From: Pseudoips prasinana
Taxonomy: Eukaryota > Arthropoda > Insecta > Lepidoptera > Nolidae
Direction: 5' to 3'
NCBI GenBank assembly: GCA_951640165.1
Contig: OX621234.1
Span: forward strand, 24,060,549 to 24,124,548
DNA length: 64,000 nucleotides
The notes under the pieces are model-generated. The model was given only the letters and a program-made list of their open reading frames with translations. It made no database searches and had not been told where the DNA came from. The number at the start of each line of letters is the position of its first letter. Within the stretch, counting starts at the first letter, position 1. Shown in pieces: positions 28,861-41,830 of this stretch. The position numbers and the translations under genes are program-made.

Positions 28861-29125
28861 GCCACGTAGTATCATCCTTATGTTTTGGAGTTGCTGGTGG
28901 AGCAACTTTGGACGGCGCCTTTCAGTGGCTAGTTGCGAGAGTGGAACATCAACTGAACCTGATTTGCCATCGGATTCACTCAATCTTAATATTCATGGAG
29001 CTCTCCTTCGCGAACTAGGATCTTCAAGTCAAGTTTTTACTGAACTTTATCATAATCACGCTCAATTACTTCTTCACCTGCATTATCTAGCACATGCAGA
29101 CACCTTTCCACTAGTGAATTATTAA
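28861..29125 (+). CDS. Orphan terminal-exon-like ORF
   Basis: A good 3' splice site (TTACTATTTTAG ending at 28860) precedes an open frame that runs from the acceptor to a TAA at 29123-29125, ending HADTFPLVNY. The residues (SVASCESGTSTEPDLPSDSL, then HGALLRELGSSSQVFTELYH) look like real protein and base composition rises, but I recognise no domain. It could be the last exon of a host gene lying to the left, a pseudo-exon, or chance. No clear AATAAA follows within 80 bases. A second open frame across the same DNA (HVVSSLCFGVAGGATLDGAF) is hydrophobic and also plausible. Confidence 0.3.
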
Positions 29126-29514
29126 TTATGTAATCGGATATATAAATCTGTAGAAAATACTAAGATACGAAAAAATATACCTTTAACAATTGGGAACCAA
29201 TATAAATAATAATAGCTTAATATACACATATAATAGATTCATATACATTTATTATTAATACGTAGAGAATATAATAAAAGCGTTATAAATTGATAATATA
29301 CCAAAAGTTACATACCTGAATTTAGTACACCAATACACGCGCGGACTACTTTAGTAGACCAGTTTTGGCTCAAAATTGCTTCTGAGTAAGTACGCGCTGG
29401 GTTGGTCCTGAGATCCTGAGGTTATAAAAATATACCAGACGAGGCTTACCTGTAATCACTAGTTTCTAGCGCGCTAAACTAAAAAGTTATCGCAAAAAGA
29501 GTTTTCCTGGTCTA
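29126..29514. other. AT-rich spacer, nothing recognised
   Basis: No supported feature. Confidence 0.35.
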
Positions 29515-29830
29515 GTGTTAATTACTGAGTCCCTATGGGCATCTAAAATCGGTTCCTATCCAACATCGGACCCTGATTACTGTTTAGCCCTAAAGTACTC
29601 GTCAAGATGGATCACACTATTCCAAACGCGATAGGGTTGTATTGTTTAACTACCTAGGTAGTTCCTATGGCCAACTTCCAGCGCCATCATCAGCCCCTGG
29701 TTATCATCAGCACCGAAGTACTCGACAAGGCGAATCATACGAGCCCAAACTTCGCGGGTTGGTGACATTTAATTACTGAGTTCCTATGGCCATCTTCCAG
29801 CTCATCATCAGATCAGCCCCATGTCATAAT
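29515..29830. repeat. Degenerate tandem repeat of about 120 bp
   Basis: Blocks recur in order: TAATTACTGAGT, then CCTATGG and CATC, then AGCCC, AAGTACTCG and AATCATACGA / GATCACACTA, then AAAC..GCG. They span about 2.5 units. The unit resembles a common lepidopteran dispersed repeat. Confidence 0.5.
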
Positions 29831-30239
29831 AATTTTTCACTGTCATTCAAATATATTTTATTATATTTTTCAGCTTAATTGGTTACCGGGAAGTGGATCA
29901 AATTTTGCTTGCAAGATTTGATCACAGACACATACCAGCAGGAGAAACTAAAAAAAGCTTCTAATAAGTGAGTCTGTACAATTCACATACTCGTACGACA
30001 GAAGTGAAACTTCGGAAAAGTTGCCTACAAGAGAATGGGATAAATATAATATGTAGAGTAAAAGGAGTTTTACGACAAATTAAAAGTTTATTATATTATA
30101 AAAATTACCCAGCTTTACTTTAGCTTTTATTATTTTAATGTTAAATGCAAACATATCATTTCATATATTTATGTATGTGTATTAAGATGTATTATAACAC
30201 TTATAATTCGATTTTTTTATTTATACCTCTCAAGGTATA
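29831..30239. other. AT-rich spacer, nothing recognised
   Basis: No supported feature. Confidence 0.35.
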
Positions 30240-30511
30240 AATAAAAAATATTACATACATACATAGACTCACGCCTGTTTCCCAGAGGGGTAGGCAGAGA
30301 CAACGGATTTCCATTTGTCACGATCTTTGCATACTTCTTTTGCCTCGATCACTGTCATTACATTCTTCATACATGCTCGCCGGTTTAGGGTACTTCTGAC
30401 CTGCCCTTTCTTGAGAACATCTCCAATTTGGTCAGGGAATGTTCGACGTGGTCTTCCCCTTCCGGTTGTCCCATTCACACAGGCCAGGTATACTTCTTTT
30501 GTCAATAAAAA
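30240..30511 (-). pseudogene. C-terminal fragment of a non-LTR retrotransposon
   Basis: The leftward frame (30505-30269) reads [20 protein letters not shown], then STLNRRACM and [20 protein letters not shown], ending in a stop. This is a C-terminus repeatedly found on retrotransposon-derived ORFs in Lepidoptera. Only about 78 residues survive, without RT motifs. A second, more decayed copy lies at 1040-1131 on the other strand. Confidence 0.6.
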
Positions 30512-30889
30512 ATATTGCTCAAATTAAAACAGGATATATTAGCTGAATGTTCTTAATGTATAACAAAACATTGGCTGATAGTTTGCACATATTTTATTGG
30601 ATTATTTTGACGTTTTATTGTATCTAGTTATTGCATAATGCTTAATGCTATTTTTTATATTGAGCGCCGTTTTCTCATATTTACGATTATAAGTATAAAT
30701 GTATGATTAATTTTACAATTTTGGAATATTTGATTTCTTAGATTTTCTTGCACATTACTAAAGTTTAATACCCTAGACTTGAGAGAAAGAGTCATGCTGT
30801 CTTCCACCACTACGAACAAGTTGGTTTTAGGGCTCGCCTATAGATATTTTACATAAAAAAAGATTTATTTAAATTGATTAATGACGTCC
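30512..30889. other. AT-rich spacer, nothing recognised
   Basis: No supported feature. Confidence 0.35.
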
Positions 30890-31020
30890 ACTTATGGGCA
30901 AAGGTATCCATAAAGATTTCCACAATGAATTTGTGTCCATAATTTGGAGGGATATGCCAAAATCACCACGTTTAGCAGAAGGATTGGCTGTCGCAGTATG
31001 ATAATCATATTTTCTTATAC
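30890..31020 (-). repeat. Dispersed repeat (TCATACTGCGATCGCC family)
   Basis: Leftward ATCATACTGCGACAGCCAAT, then AACGTGGTGATTTTGGCATA matches the blocks at 36475-36620 and 38125-38285. A partial copy fused to the tail of the LINE at 31021-33720. Confidence 0.6.
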
Positions 31021-33720
31021 AACTTAGTTGGCAAACAAGCATACGGCCCACATGATGGTAATTGGTCACCGTAGCCTATGAACGCTTGCAACACAATAGG
31101 CATCATTAGCGCGTTGCCGACACTTTAGAAACTTTATAACTCCCTTTTTGAAGGGCCCCATGCTGTAGTCTCTTGGAAAAACCGTAACAGGGAGTTCATT
31201 CCACAACCTCAACGTACGTGGGAGGAAGTTTCACGGATGTGAGGATGAACTCCCTGTTTGTGGCGAGAGGTGCGATGGTAGAAGGTAACCGTGGACATCA
31301 AATCAAATAATTCCTCTGAACACATCCCATGATATAGACGGTACAACACACAGAGAGAGACAAAGTCTCTCCTCAGGCTTAAGGGTTCAATATGTCTATA
31401 TAGCACAAGCTTCTTTCCTGCCAGTTTTGCTGTTGTTATCTAGGTAGCCACGGAATTATACGCCACTAGAGATATCTACACCAAGGATCCCAAGCTTCAC
31501 AGAGATGGACAGGGCTGCGTTTTGGAATTGTGGAGCTACAGCAAATGGGGTTTTCTTGAAATAAAGAAATTTATTCAGCACTTGGGTATTAACATACACT
31601 TGTACTTGTCAAGCTCACAATGCACTACATACACATAGTCGAATACAGTATAAAAATTACACATAGTTAATTAGTCCGTCCGTACGGTCTGTTTTCTCAG
31701 ACATATTTTCTTAAATCCTAAAATAAATAACAAGTTACTAATCTATTATTTTGAAATTTAGTTGTACTATATTAAAATTAAAGAATTGAAGGCAATGAGC
31801 ATTTGGCTAGCGCAGAAGGCTCTTAACCAGTAGCTTAAATCGGAAAAGACTAATACCTGAGGCCACCCTATTGGGGTTCGGGCCACAGTTTAGGGGGCGG
31901 CTGAAGCAAAAGGATAGAATTCTAAGAGAGGGTGTGATCAGTTGCACGGGATCACCGATGATGCGTTAAGGGGCCAAAGCGATCCTCGCCGCTGAGGAAC
32001 CTACCCTAGCTAACCTGCGGCTTTCTCTTAGCGGTGAACACGCAAACTTGTCTCTTGGAGGGGTTAAATTGGACTAAATTAAGTCGTACCCAATCGGTAA
32101 CTCTGTTTAGAGTGCATTCGATTTCAGACACAAGCTTTACACGACTTTCCTCTATGGGTCGAGAGATATTGGCATGGCTTGTGTACCCGGTGCTGTCATC
32201 CCCATAGCAATGAATGATTCCTATGGATAAAATATCATTGATAGGCAGCAATAACAGCGTGGGAACAAGACCTTATGGAAAGCCAGCGTTGTAGTCCATG
32301 CTATCCGAGCAGCTGCCATCTATAACGGCTTTTATTTATTTATTAATTTTATGTTTCTGTTGGACAAAAAACTGGCAATCCATGTGCATAATCCCTCAGG
32401 AAGACCGTATGCTGGCAACTACGATAGAAGACTCCGGTGCGAGACTTAATCAAACGCCTTCGCCATGTCTCGGTTGATAGCCAATGCCTTACTTTGACTC
32501 TCAATGGCCAATGCCCATCGGTGTGTGAGATACGCTAGAAGATCACCAGCTGAGCGACCGTGGCGAAATACATATTGGCGGTCGCTAATCAGATTGCGTT
32601 CCTCTAGGTATCTCAGGCTAGTTGTTGATGATGCGCTCCATCACTTTGGAGAGTAGGAAGGTTATAGCGATAGGCCTGTAGTTTGATGGGTATCATCTAT
32701 CGCCCTTTTTGGACACGGGGTGAACGAGAGCGGTCTTTGACTAGAAGAGATAGAAAGTGTGAAGAGGCGTGTTAATACAGGACACAGTTCAAGGGCTCAC
32801 TGCCTTAACACCACCGCAGATATGCCGTCTCGCCCGCTCGTTTTATGAATATCTAGAGACCGCAATGCCCACCGGACCTCCTGTTGAGTTATGGAGATTT
32901 CCGGCATAGCGATACCACACCATGGTAGAGTGGATGGTACAGCGTCACCTTCATTCAAAGTCGAGTTTGAGCCAAAGAGAGTTCCCAAGATATCGGCTTT
33001 CTCTTTAGCACTATAGGCCAAGTTACCATCCGGGTTCTGGAGTGGTGGCAAAAACGATTGAAAAATTTTTTCCTCGCCAGCTTTGGCAAGTGACCAGAAG
33101 GCTCTACTCCTGGAGGGATAGTTCCCTAGTCGGCCACCAATTCTGACGACAAAGTTGATTTTGCTCTGACAATTGCTTTCTTACTAGACATCGAAGTAGC
33201 GTTCAATTTCCGTTTCACATCAGCGATATTGGAATCTTTAGTAGCAAGTGGCGTGGTCTAACCGTCATATGCAGAAAGCTTTGTCTTTTAGTCTCTCTGC
33301 TGGACTTATTAAACCACGGCCGCTTTTTAAACCCCACAGTGGCCACTAGCCGGTTAGGAATGTAAAATTCCCTCCCCAATATAATCGCTTAGGCCACAGC
33401 AGTTGTGGAGGATTCTGCATGGGTAAGATCGATCCCAACCTGCTGTCTTGTAGTGCCACACACGGCGCCAACCAGTTTGCCGGAGAGAGTCCGGCCGCTT
33501 ACTTGGCACACATGTCCGGATAAGCCAGTGGTCTTAAGAACCTGAAAGTGCATCCACTGAGATCGAATAACCGTCCAGACGTGTGGTCAGCAGAAGGTCT
33601 AGCAAGGAGCTTGTATGGTTCTCAATGTCGGGAATTTTTGTAGGAGTATCGACGAGAATTCATACGCCAGAACAAATTCATGAGCAGACCTTTCACTCTA
33701 CTAGGGCACTGAGGTACTGC
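31021..33720 (-). pseudogene. Degenerate Jockey/CR1-like LINE ORF2
   Basis: Leftward pieces in several frames, in order: a pre-RT segment (LPPLQNPDGNLAY-like, ending DIHKTSGRDGI, 33051-32797), the RT active site region (NDILSIGIIHCYGDDS, where YGDD replaces YADD, 32251-32006) with WVRLNLVQFNPSK, the C-terminal domain (EPLSLRRDFVSLCVLYRLYH, 31406-31209) and the last part WNELPVTVFPRDYSMGPF (about 31195-31140). Stops and frameshifts between them show the copy is dead. The 3' tail (CCAATTACCATCATGTGGGC) is shared with the fragment at 48975-49095. An endonuclease domain is not visible, so it is 5'-truncated. Confidence 0.8.
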
Positions 33721-33727
33721 GTAGTCG

Positions 33728-34330
33728 GTGGACCGAGATCCGAGTCACTCAATGTGGTGTGAATTAAAGTCTCCTAGATCACTAGCTCCGTGGAAGGGTC
33801 AAGAAAGTAAACTTTTTAAACGCTCTAAATTAACATTGTTGGACATCCAAACTTTGAATGGGGACTTTTACAAAACAAGTATTAAAAAAGATAAAGATGT
33901 ATTTCTTCTTAAACATTGTTCTGTAAAGAAAAGTCAAAGACGGCGCCCAAGAGTTTGTGTACGCAAAGCTACAGAACGTACAATTCGGCTCTTTGCTCGA
34001 CGGAGAGATTCTTTTAAATTGCTAAGAGTGTGCCAAAAAACTTTTTTGAGTATTTTGAATATCACAGTGTATAAGATCAGAAGGGTAGCAAAAACATATG
34101 CCATTAACGGGTCGGTAGTTCAAAGAACGAGTGGTGGCAACCATACGTCTTTTAAAAACAGAAACAAGCTTAGAGCTGTCATATCTTTTATTGAGAAATT
34201 TCAATGCCTTGAATCGCATTACTGCAGGTTGACAGTTAATATAAAGTATGTACTGATAGTAAATACTTTCTATTACACAGAGAGACGCTACTGCTTGTAC
34301 CCTGATAGATATTCCTTCTGGATAACTTAA
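33728..34330 (+). pseudogene. N-terminal part of an insect transposon-encoded protein
   Basis: A 200-codon open frame. From about residue 90 it reads LRVCQKTFLSILNITVYKIR, then VVQRTSGGNHTSFKN and a segment ending FIEKFQCLESHYCR. This is the N-terminal layout of a widespread, unnamed insect protein family usually encoded by transposable elements. After SHYCR similarity is lost and the frame ends, so the catalytic part is missing. The first 25 residues probably belong to the neighbouring LINE. The superfamily is not assigned. It lies just before two hairpin repeats (34373, 34559). Confidence 0.5.
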
Positions 34331-34372
34331 ACGCCCCCCACGAGATGATATGGAGTGGCAATAGTCTATGCC

Positions 34373-34432
34373 GTGCAAATATGTGATGAAATAAATGCTG
34401 TGTCGCGCATTTATTTCATCACATATTTGCAC
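34373..34432. repeat. Perfect 25-bp inverted repeat
   Basis: 34373-34397 and 34408-34432 are exact reverse complements around a 10-nt spacer. DNA cruciform or RNA hairpin possible. Confidence 0.9.
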
Positions 34433-34558
34433 ACAATTAAATACACTAGATTCTAATGGGCAATGGTCAACTGTAGGAAAATAACATAGCTTCATTAACA
34501 TAATTAGATTAGAGGTTAGCTTAATTTGCGTTTTTACTGAAAAGTGAGCCTTCCTGCT

Positions 34559-34600
34559 GACCATAGTATTGAAAAGATCTACTTTTTTAATACTATGGTC
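34559..34600. repeat. 12-bp inverted repeat
   Basis: GACCATAGTATT (34559-34570) pairs exactly with AATACTATGGTC (34589-34600); pairing continues imperfectly inward. Confidence 0.8.
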
Positions 34601-34619
34601 TGTACGCTTAAATCACGTG

Positions 34620-34800
34620 TAGGGTTAGAAAAGCCTCTTTTTTGGTAAGGCATGGGGAATGCATGCCATCCGCAAAGTGTTTGCCGGTGGGTATGTCGGA
34701 CTCGCACCGACTAAACCTAACCCGATGTAGACGTTTCTTGGCGCGTGATAAGGGGAGGCCCGGGAACGCGGGTATGTTGCCCCAGTGCGAAGGTTAGTAC
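34620..34800 (-). repeat. R1-type LINE 3' UTR fragment
   Basis: Leftward GGTTAGGTTTAGTCGGTGCG, then GTCCGACATACCCACCGG, resembles the LINE 3' UTR at 63850-64000 (GTTTTAGTCGGTACACCGG, then GCCCGACATACCC). GC-rich, no coding potential. Confidence 0.55.
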
Positions 34801-36474
34801 AACCTACAAAATATGGTTAAATACTAAATACAAGCAAACATTTAAAATAATGTATTAAAATAAAACTGATAGTCTAAGCAAATAAACGATTTCTTTGCTA
34901 AGATTTTTCAACCCTTACATAAATCAGTAAATTTTTCATGTTACGACTAGAAGTAAGGAATTATATTCTGTAATAATAACAATCGCATTATAAAAATAAA
35001 TAAGTTAAGAATACATCGTATGATGATGAAGATGATGTACAATCGACAAAAATGATGTATTTTGTATTGAATAAATACATGATATATAGTATATTGAAGG
35101 AAACTTAGATAAAATTATGTGCATATTTTTTCAATTAAAGATCACTGTCAATAAAGCTATCCACTATATCCGGTATAGAGATACTTGGGACTCGAAAACA
35201 AGGTTGACCATCAGGCAACAGTCAAAGTCGGTATACCATACCATAGAGGTGGTATGGTGTGGCGACTTTGACCGTTGTAATACTCGTTGAAAACTTTCAA
35301 ATCAAGAAGGATAATTCGTTTTGAAGGATTTCTATTACATTTTAGCGGGTGACATTGCATCTCGGGCGATAGTTCAATGCCCGCGGCGGACTTGTAATCA
35401 ATGAATCTGCATTATTAAGAAGAGGTACGTCTCTATTTTGGGTACTTAGTTATGCTAGACGCCACGGCTTCATTCCGTATCGAGTATAGGTTCGTTTGAT
35501 GCAATTGTACTTACGAGTTAACAAATAATATTATGAAACAGTCACGAATATGAACGGTTTCAAACGATGTATTATTATTATTAGTATTATAGGTGTTAAG
35601 ATAGACTAAGAGTGCAGAGTGTTAGAGTAGAGGCAGAGAAAAAATGTCACAAACTAATAACCATTTAAATTTTGGAAAATATATGAAATGGTGATAAGCA
35701 ACTAATCTACGCGTTCACTTACCACTTCAACTACAGAACACTGAGATTAACAGTGGCTCAGGGAGCCCTCTTCGCGAGCTTACCTAAGCGAGCACAGAAG
35801 CTAACTAAGAGGTTTAAAAGAAATGTAAGCTGCCTAGAGAAAAGTTAAGAAAAAATACATATGGTGTTCGAAAAGCGGGAAACAGTAGTAAGAAAAAGCA
35901 ATTTACTTTACACAGCAAGGAAAAGTAGTCTCAGCCAGAATTGGCAACCCAGCATAGGCAACTAATATAGGCAACTTGATTGATAGTTTTAAAAGTATTT
36001 AATACGCGTATCTACGATGTCATCAAAACGTAAATGTGAGCCAAACTAATAATATATATATTGTATAAAGACTGCTATTAAGAAGTAAGAGAAAAGTTAT
36101 ATATGGTAAAAAATTTAGTCAAATGCTTATCACAACAAGAGACATACGGAACCAGACATTTGTGTATTTAACCTGCCCTGGTTCGTTCTTCTGATAACAG
36201 ACTTCTTCAGTGCCCCTCTCATCATTCTAATTTCATTCACTCTCCTTTCTTCGTACAATCCATTCTTCTTTGGAATTCCCTTACACCGGAAATCAGGACG
36301 GCAAAGAGTCGATACTCGTTTAAAAAGAAAACTCGCGCATATTTTTAAAATATAGATAATATCATATTAGAGTTGTATTATTTATTGTACAAATTATTTT
36401 TGCTATTTATATATATTAGTTCATATATTTTATAGAATGTAAGTATATATAGGGAATATCTACCAGAGGACGGG
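34801..36474. other. Spacer with one long hairpin
   Basis: GTCAAAGTCG and ACCATACCA arms (35221-35243) pair with TGGTATGGT and CGACTTTGAC (35250-35272), leaving a 4-base mismatch. A GATGATGAAGATGATG microsatellite is near 35021. No gene is supported. Confidence 0.4.
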
Positions 36475-36622
36475 AAGCAGCTTCCTTCTGAGTACTACGA
36501 CCATCATACTGCGATCGCCAACCCGCCTGCCAAGCGTGGCGATTATGGCATATCCCCTCAAGATGATTCTTGAGGGAGGCTTGTCCAGCAGTGGACTTAT
36601 TTAAGCTGTAATGATGAAGTAT
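36475..36622 (+). repeat. Dispersed repeat (TCATACTGCGATCGCC family)
   Basis: GAGTACTACGACCATCATAC, then GCGATCGCCAACCCGCCTGC and ATGGCATATCCCC, ends in GCTTGTCCAGCAGTGGACTT like the RTE 3' tail. Copies also at 38125-38285 and, partial, at 30890-31020. Confidence 0.7.
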
Positions 36623-36789
36623 ATATATATCTAATTAATTTATGTACCTTATATATCTTCTCACCTACAATATTTTTACACTTTAGTGCACCTACCATGC
36701 TTTCTCTGCATCATCCATCCATCCACCATAAAGGTTGACTGGTAGAGAATGCCTTTGGCATTAAATCGGCCTTTGTACAATAATATAAT

Positions 36790-37040
36790 AATAATATATA
36801 GAGACAATGTCACACAGATCATCCTAGCCCCAAACTAAGCAAAGCTTGTACTATGGGTACCAGGCGACGATATACATACGTAATGACGATATAAATACTT
36901 AAATACATAGAAAACATCCATGACTCAGAAACAAATATTCGTGCTCATCACACAAATATTTGCACTTACCGGGATTCGAACCCAGGACCACCAGCTTCGA
37001 AGGCAGGAGCACTACCAACCAGGCTACGGTGACCGTCCAT
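36790..37040 (-). repeat. tRNA-derived SINE, leftward
   Basis: Leftward it has box A (TAGCCTGGTTGG, 37026-37015), box B (GGTTCGAATCC, 36982-36972), then TTTGTGTGATGAGCACGAAT and ending TAGTTTGGGGCTAGGATGAT. Both Pol III promoter boxes are at normal spacing, so this is a well-preserved SINE. Confidence 0.8.
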
Positions 37041-38124
37041 GCAAGAAGAATTAAGAAAATACTGTCCATCGGCGGTATATTGAACAGATTTTGGCAGTGG
37101 AATAGGTAGAAAGTCATCAAATCCCAGTTTCAACACGAATGAAACCAATAATTGAATTCTAAGGTTAACCTCTTGATTCAACATGCTGTCTAAAATTGAA
37201 GTTGGTGGATCAAATAATAGTATAGATGTTATTGCAACAAGCACGAATATTTTAATTCAGGAGTAGTATAAACTCTCGTTATCAAAATCGTAAATGATTT
37301 TCAGGTAAATAATTCCGCATATTTACTACACCGTGAAGTAACTATTTTAAGAACTAATACATCCCCGTCGGATACTAGGGAAGGTCGCTGTCCCGGGGAG
37401 AAACGGTTATATTGCTAGGATGTCTGATGTTTTAGTTGTTTACATGGTCTATTTTATCTTCAACCGATTCATTTTAAACGTCCTTTAGTAAAAATAAACT
37501 TTCATTATCAAGTGATAACTTAACACTAGGTAATAAGGTCTCAGCTCGAATATTTGTAGTAAATAAAATATCCGTAGCAGCAATTGTTTATAAAAGCCCA
37601 CCGTCAGACAGTTTCCGGTCTTCAAACTGATCACTTTCTTTTGCATGATTAGTGCGAAAATAGCTTAACTTTACCATTCCTATTATATTTAAACTTGCCG
37701 CTATGGTTTTTATGTGATCATGAGGCCCTGAGAGGAGCGGTATTTTTTCAAAAAAGGAGTCAAAATTACTACATGCGAAGGACACGAATAGCATATTTTA
37801 AGAATTTTAAAATTAGTGAACAGACTTGAGTCTTTTTCTATTTCTATGAATCCCGTTGCTAAATAAGCGATAATTAATTTGACTATATTTGTGCTCATTA
37901 AACTAAAACTTTTCTTATAGAGTAATTCAAAAACAAATAAGACAAGGAAATCTGTTCCCAGAAAAGTAAGTTTTATGACTACAAATATAAAGTTCAATTA
38001 CAAATGGTCTAGAATTGATGTTTACTGCAATATTATTGTTAGTTACTTTTTTAACACTTTTTTAAATAATAAATATGAAATGCGCTTCCATTTTGTTGCG
38101 TTAGTGCAGAAAAGAGTGACCTGT
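37041..38124. other. Spacer, nothing recognised
   Basis: Several short open frames, none with recognisable features. Confidence 0.4.
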
Positions 38125-38290
38125 GATAGACCAGAGGACGGGCGGCAGGTTCTTTCTGAGTACTATGACCATCATACTGCGATCGCGAACCCGTCTGCCA
38201 AGCGTGACGAATATGGCATATCCCCCCATGATGATTCTTGGGGGAGGCTTTGTCCACCAGCAGACTTCTTACAGCTGTTATGATAGGCCT
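38125..38290 (+). repeat. Dispersed repeat (TCATACTGCGATCGCC family)
   Basis: CAGAGGACGGGCGGCAGGTT, then ACCATCATACTGCGATCGCG, then GGAGGCTTTGTCCACCAGCA. Close to the copy at 36475-36622. Confidence 0.7.
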
Positions 38291-41200
38291 GTTGAACAGC
38301 TGTAAGAACCTTGCAAAACCTTGGTACGACTTTACTACTAAAATTGCACCGGTCTGGTTTTTGGATTTTAGGATTTCAAAAATATCTTTGAATAATTTCT
38401 GTGATTAATTATCGAGTTAAACTTATTTCATAAAGTACACACAAAATCAACCACCAAGTGGTTCACAAAACTTTTACCTCACATCAAAGGGTAGACGGCT
38501 TAAAGTGGAACAGCTCCGTTTTGTTTGCAGTATATGAATAGCTGATGTGCCCTGTGATGCCTTAAAAATTTTCGAATTGTCTTCGTTTCTATCTTAGTTC
38601 TATTTTTAATGACATTTATCCTTCTGTTTCTGTAAAGTTTCTCATGACAACAAGAAAGATTGAGTTTGTATTTTTCTTAAGGTTCCCTTTTAAAACCCTT
38701 AGATTAAGAATTCGTACTAGTCTTCCATTCGACAATATCTTACGATATTTGACATATTTTAAAGAAAGAATACGTTATTGCTAACCGACAATTTTGTCCG
38801 CAATGTTAAATTAATATGAAACAAAAACCATCGTTCATATACTCGTAATGTAACTTAACGCGCGATTGCCCGCCCACACGCCGTTGTGAGCACCGGCTCA
38901 CTCTACTTGTATTTTTATATTCTTTAGAAAACATGCAAAAATGTTCATAAGATAGGTATTTGAAACACCATGGAATAATTTTAAACCACTCGTATTTATA
39001 CACTTCTATATACTTATACTTATAGAGATTAACAAAAAATATAAATTATAAGTGTATTTTAAAATATAAATTTAATTGTGTTAACTTGTTATAACTTTAC
39101 TTGAGTAACTTAACTCGATTGTGTCAAAGTAGCGAAAGAAAAGCGTCTCAGATATCGACGAAAAATGTGGCCTTGCAAAAGCTAAAGTAGACTTAACTTT
39201 ATAACCAACACGACCGGTTTGGAATATAAATTAAAGTATATAAGAATTATGTAAAGCTATCAATGATCTTACACTTTATTATTTCCCTTTTCACGTTAAT
39301 TTTAAAGAAGACCAAGCACACATGTTTTTACAGAACCTAATATACCTAAGCATAGAAAAGAATTTTATTTCTTACAAAACCTTCTATTTGGTTAACATTC
39401 AACGCAGGTTTCACTTAATTACGATACGATGTTCATCAACTATTAAGAAAATAAATAAATTACGTTTACAATAGACTTATCAGGGCACTTTTAAAAACTT
39501 TACATGCATATCACCCTACGGATGCGATAGTTTATAATAAAAGTCTTGGAATCAAATCCTACTTTGTTTGGCTTGTATAAAATTTAAATAATTAATAAAT
39601 TACGAAAATAAGATAGAAAAGAAAACATCTGATAAGGTTTTCTTCCAGATCACTGTTTATGTACATTATACTTAACAATAAATGTTAAATAAGAAACACA
39701 TTACACGCCTAAAGAAAGTATTCTGCAATTTCAAAAGTTTAAAAATAACAAAAAGTAAAGTAAGCGTATTAAATTTCAAAGGAGCGTGTCCCCTAGTTTG
39801 TTCAGTATGATAATTTACTTGTAATAAAAAGCTTAGGGCACAGCTAAGGTGTGGGTATAATGAGACTTCGGCAAAGATCGATCGCAGACGGAGCTCAATG
39901 CGGTAGACCTACCAATTTTGCAAACAACTCACTATTTCAAGGTGAACACTACATGAACGTTTTTACGTTGAAATTGTTCAATGTCAAAACGACCGCAGAA
40001 GTAAATTGGTCAGAATATTAAGGTCGGTTCTCACGCAGACCCGATTATTTCGTATTTCGACACGCCACAGATTAACTTTCAGTTAGCCCTACGTTGTAGT
40101 ACATACGCGATTTTTCAGTTTTGTGCTTAACCTACACACACTATAATATAGAAAAACAAGTCAAAAGCGAATCGGACTCTACTAGCAATGATTATATTTC
40201 TTGATCATATAATGTTATTTAGTAATTCATTAAACACTAAAAGCTGACAAGTTCGTTTTTAAATGCCTGAAATCCCTTAAAAATAATAGTAGGTATTCGT
40301 GACTAATAAATTGACGAGTTACTATGACTAATTTCTAGTTAGTAATAAATAGGGACAAAAACTATAGCCTCTGTTAGTAATTTACAAAAATATTAAATCT
40401 AAAATAACAAATTGATTGAATTTCTTTACCACCACTGCACCATTCCACGCGAATTTGCACAGCAGCAATTTCAATAATCGAAGTCCAGCCTGACTGCAAT
40501 AATGGTCGGAATACTGTTTGAGCTTGCCCGCACTCTTCGCACTAAGGATGCACATCTTTTGCGGACAGTAGTAAAAACAATTTACTCGCGCTCCAACGAA
40601 AATTCCTGAAGCAGGGCAGCCCCAACACCACCCTCAACGGTGAATGCATTATCGTATTGGATACGGAGATCATTGTAAGCTTTTTGGTAGATCTATTTCC
40701 AATGATTTCCAATAGGCTCTGAATAGGGATTTTATTAATTATTTGAGCACATCAAGTAAACTTGTGGGCTAACATGTTCGCGCTCACTGATAACGCCCTC
40801 CGCTCCCTCTCCATGTCATCATTGTCCCCAAGATAAGGGGTTATAATATACGCCAAACATTAAAATTACTACTTATATACTTGTAAAATAATATAAATCA
40901 TTTATAAATCAACATCTACTAAAACGGATAAAACGCGTTAGGGAAGAAGAAGAATGCACTTAATATCTCACCTATTTGGATGAAAACTAGAAAACAAATG
41001 ATTAGATGCGAAATTTTAGCATGTTGACTTTGCAGAATGGCACCCGATTGAAAGTTACATAACTGCAGACCTATTTTATAAAAGCGCAGGTGCTGACAGA
41101 ATCCGGGGCAGAGGGAACGCGTTTCTTTTGCGCATACTGTCCAAATAATTTCCCATTTCTATTCAAGCGCGTTCGGTTCCCTGTAAGCATCTACATTACT

Positions 41201-41694
41201 ATAAGAAAGTACAAAAACAGATCCATCACACCGCAACAAGTAAAGGTTGTTGTTACAAGGTAATAGTAAGTAACTCGTACGAATAAGTGCATACAAAAAC
41301 TATTTATCTGTATATGACTTTTATAATTGTTTATTGGTGCTGAGATGATTATGTACATAAGCCAGTTCTTGGAAATGCCTATTCTGTCCTGGGACCAATC
41401 TTGAATGCGAGACTAAATCACGAGACCTAAATGCCAGAAAAATAAATAATACAATACAAAGTTAAATTTTGTTGATAATCATTTACAATATTTATTTCAT
41501 TCTTTTTGCAATTTAACTTTCAAGTATTTATAAATGTTAACGGCTTTACGCTAATATAAACATTTTATTTACTGGCGGTTTCAATCAAATTTCAATGATT
41601 TTGGTCACGGCATAGTTGGCTTTGTAGTTTAAAAATGTATTGTATCCGTCTCTAGGTTCAGCATTGATTCCCTAAAAACGACAATTTTTTTCAT
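38291..41694. other. Long spacer, nothing recognised
   Basis: About 3.4 kb, AT-rich. I see no ORF with domains, no RNA gene and no repeat I can name. It may be intron or intergenic host DNA. Confidence 0.4.
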
Positions 41695-41830
41695 ACTGGT
41701 CTGGTGGTCCAGTGGTTAATGACCCTGTCTACTTAGCTAGAGGTCGTCGCTTCGATTCCTAATCGAGGCAAATCTTTATGTGAAGAACACGATTATTTAA
41801 TCTGTGTCTCTAATAAAAATTATTGACACT
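41695..41830 (+). repeat. tRNA-derived SINE head
   Basis: Box A-like TGGTCCAGTGG (near 41706) and box B-like GCTTCGATTCCTA (near 41750), then AGAACACGATTATTTAATCT and GTGTCTCTAAT. The rest of the SINE is missing. Confidence 0.6.

Noticed and set aside
33728..34330. A functional 200-aa host gene
   Set aside because: The N-terminus lies in LINE-like sequence and similarity stops abruptly after SHYCR, so it is a truncated transposon gene.
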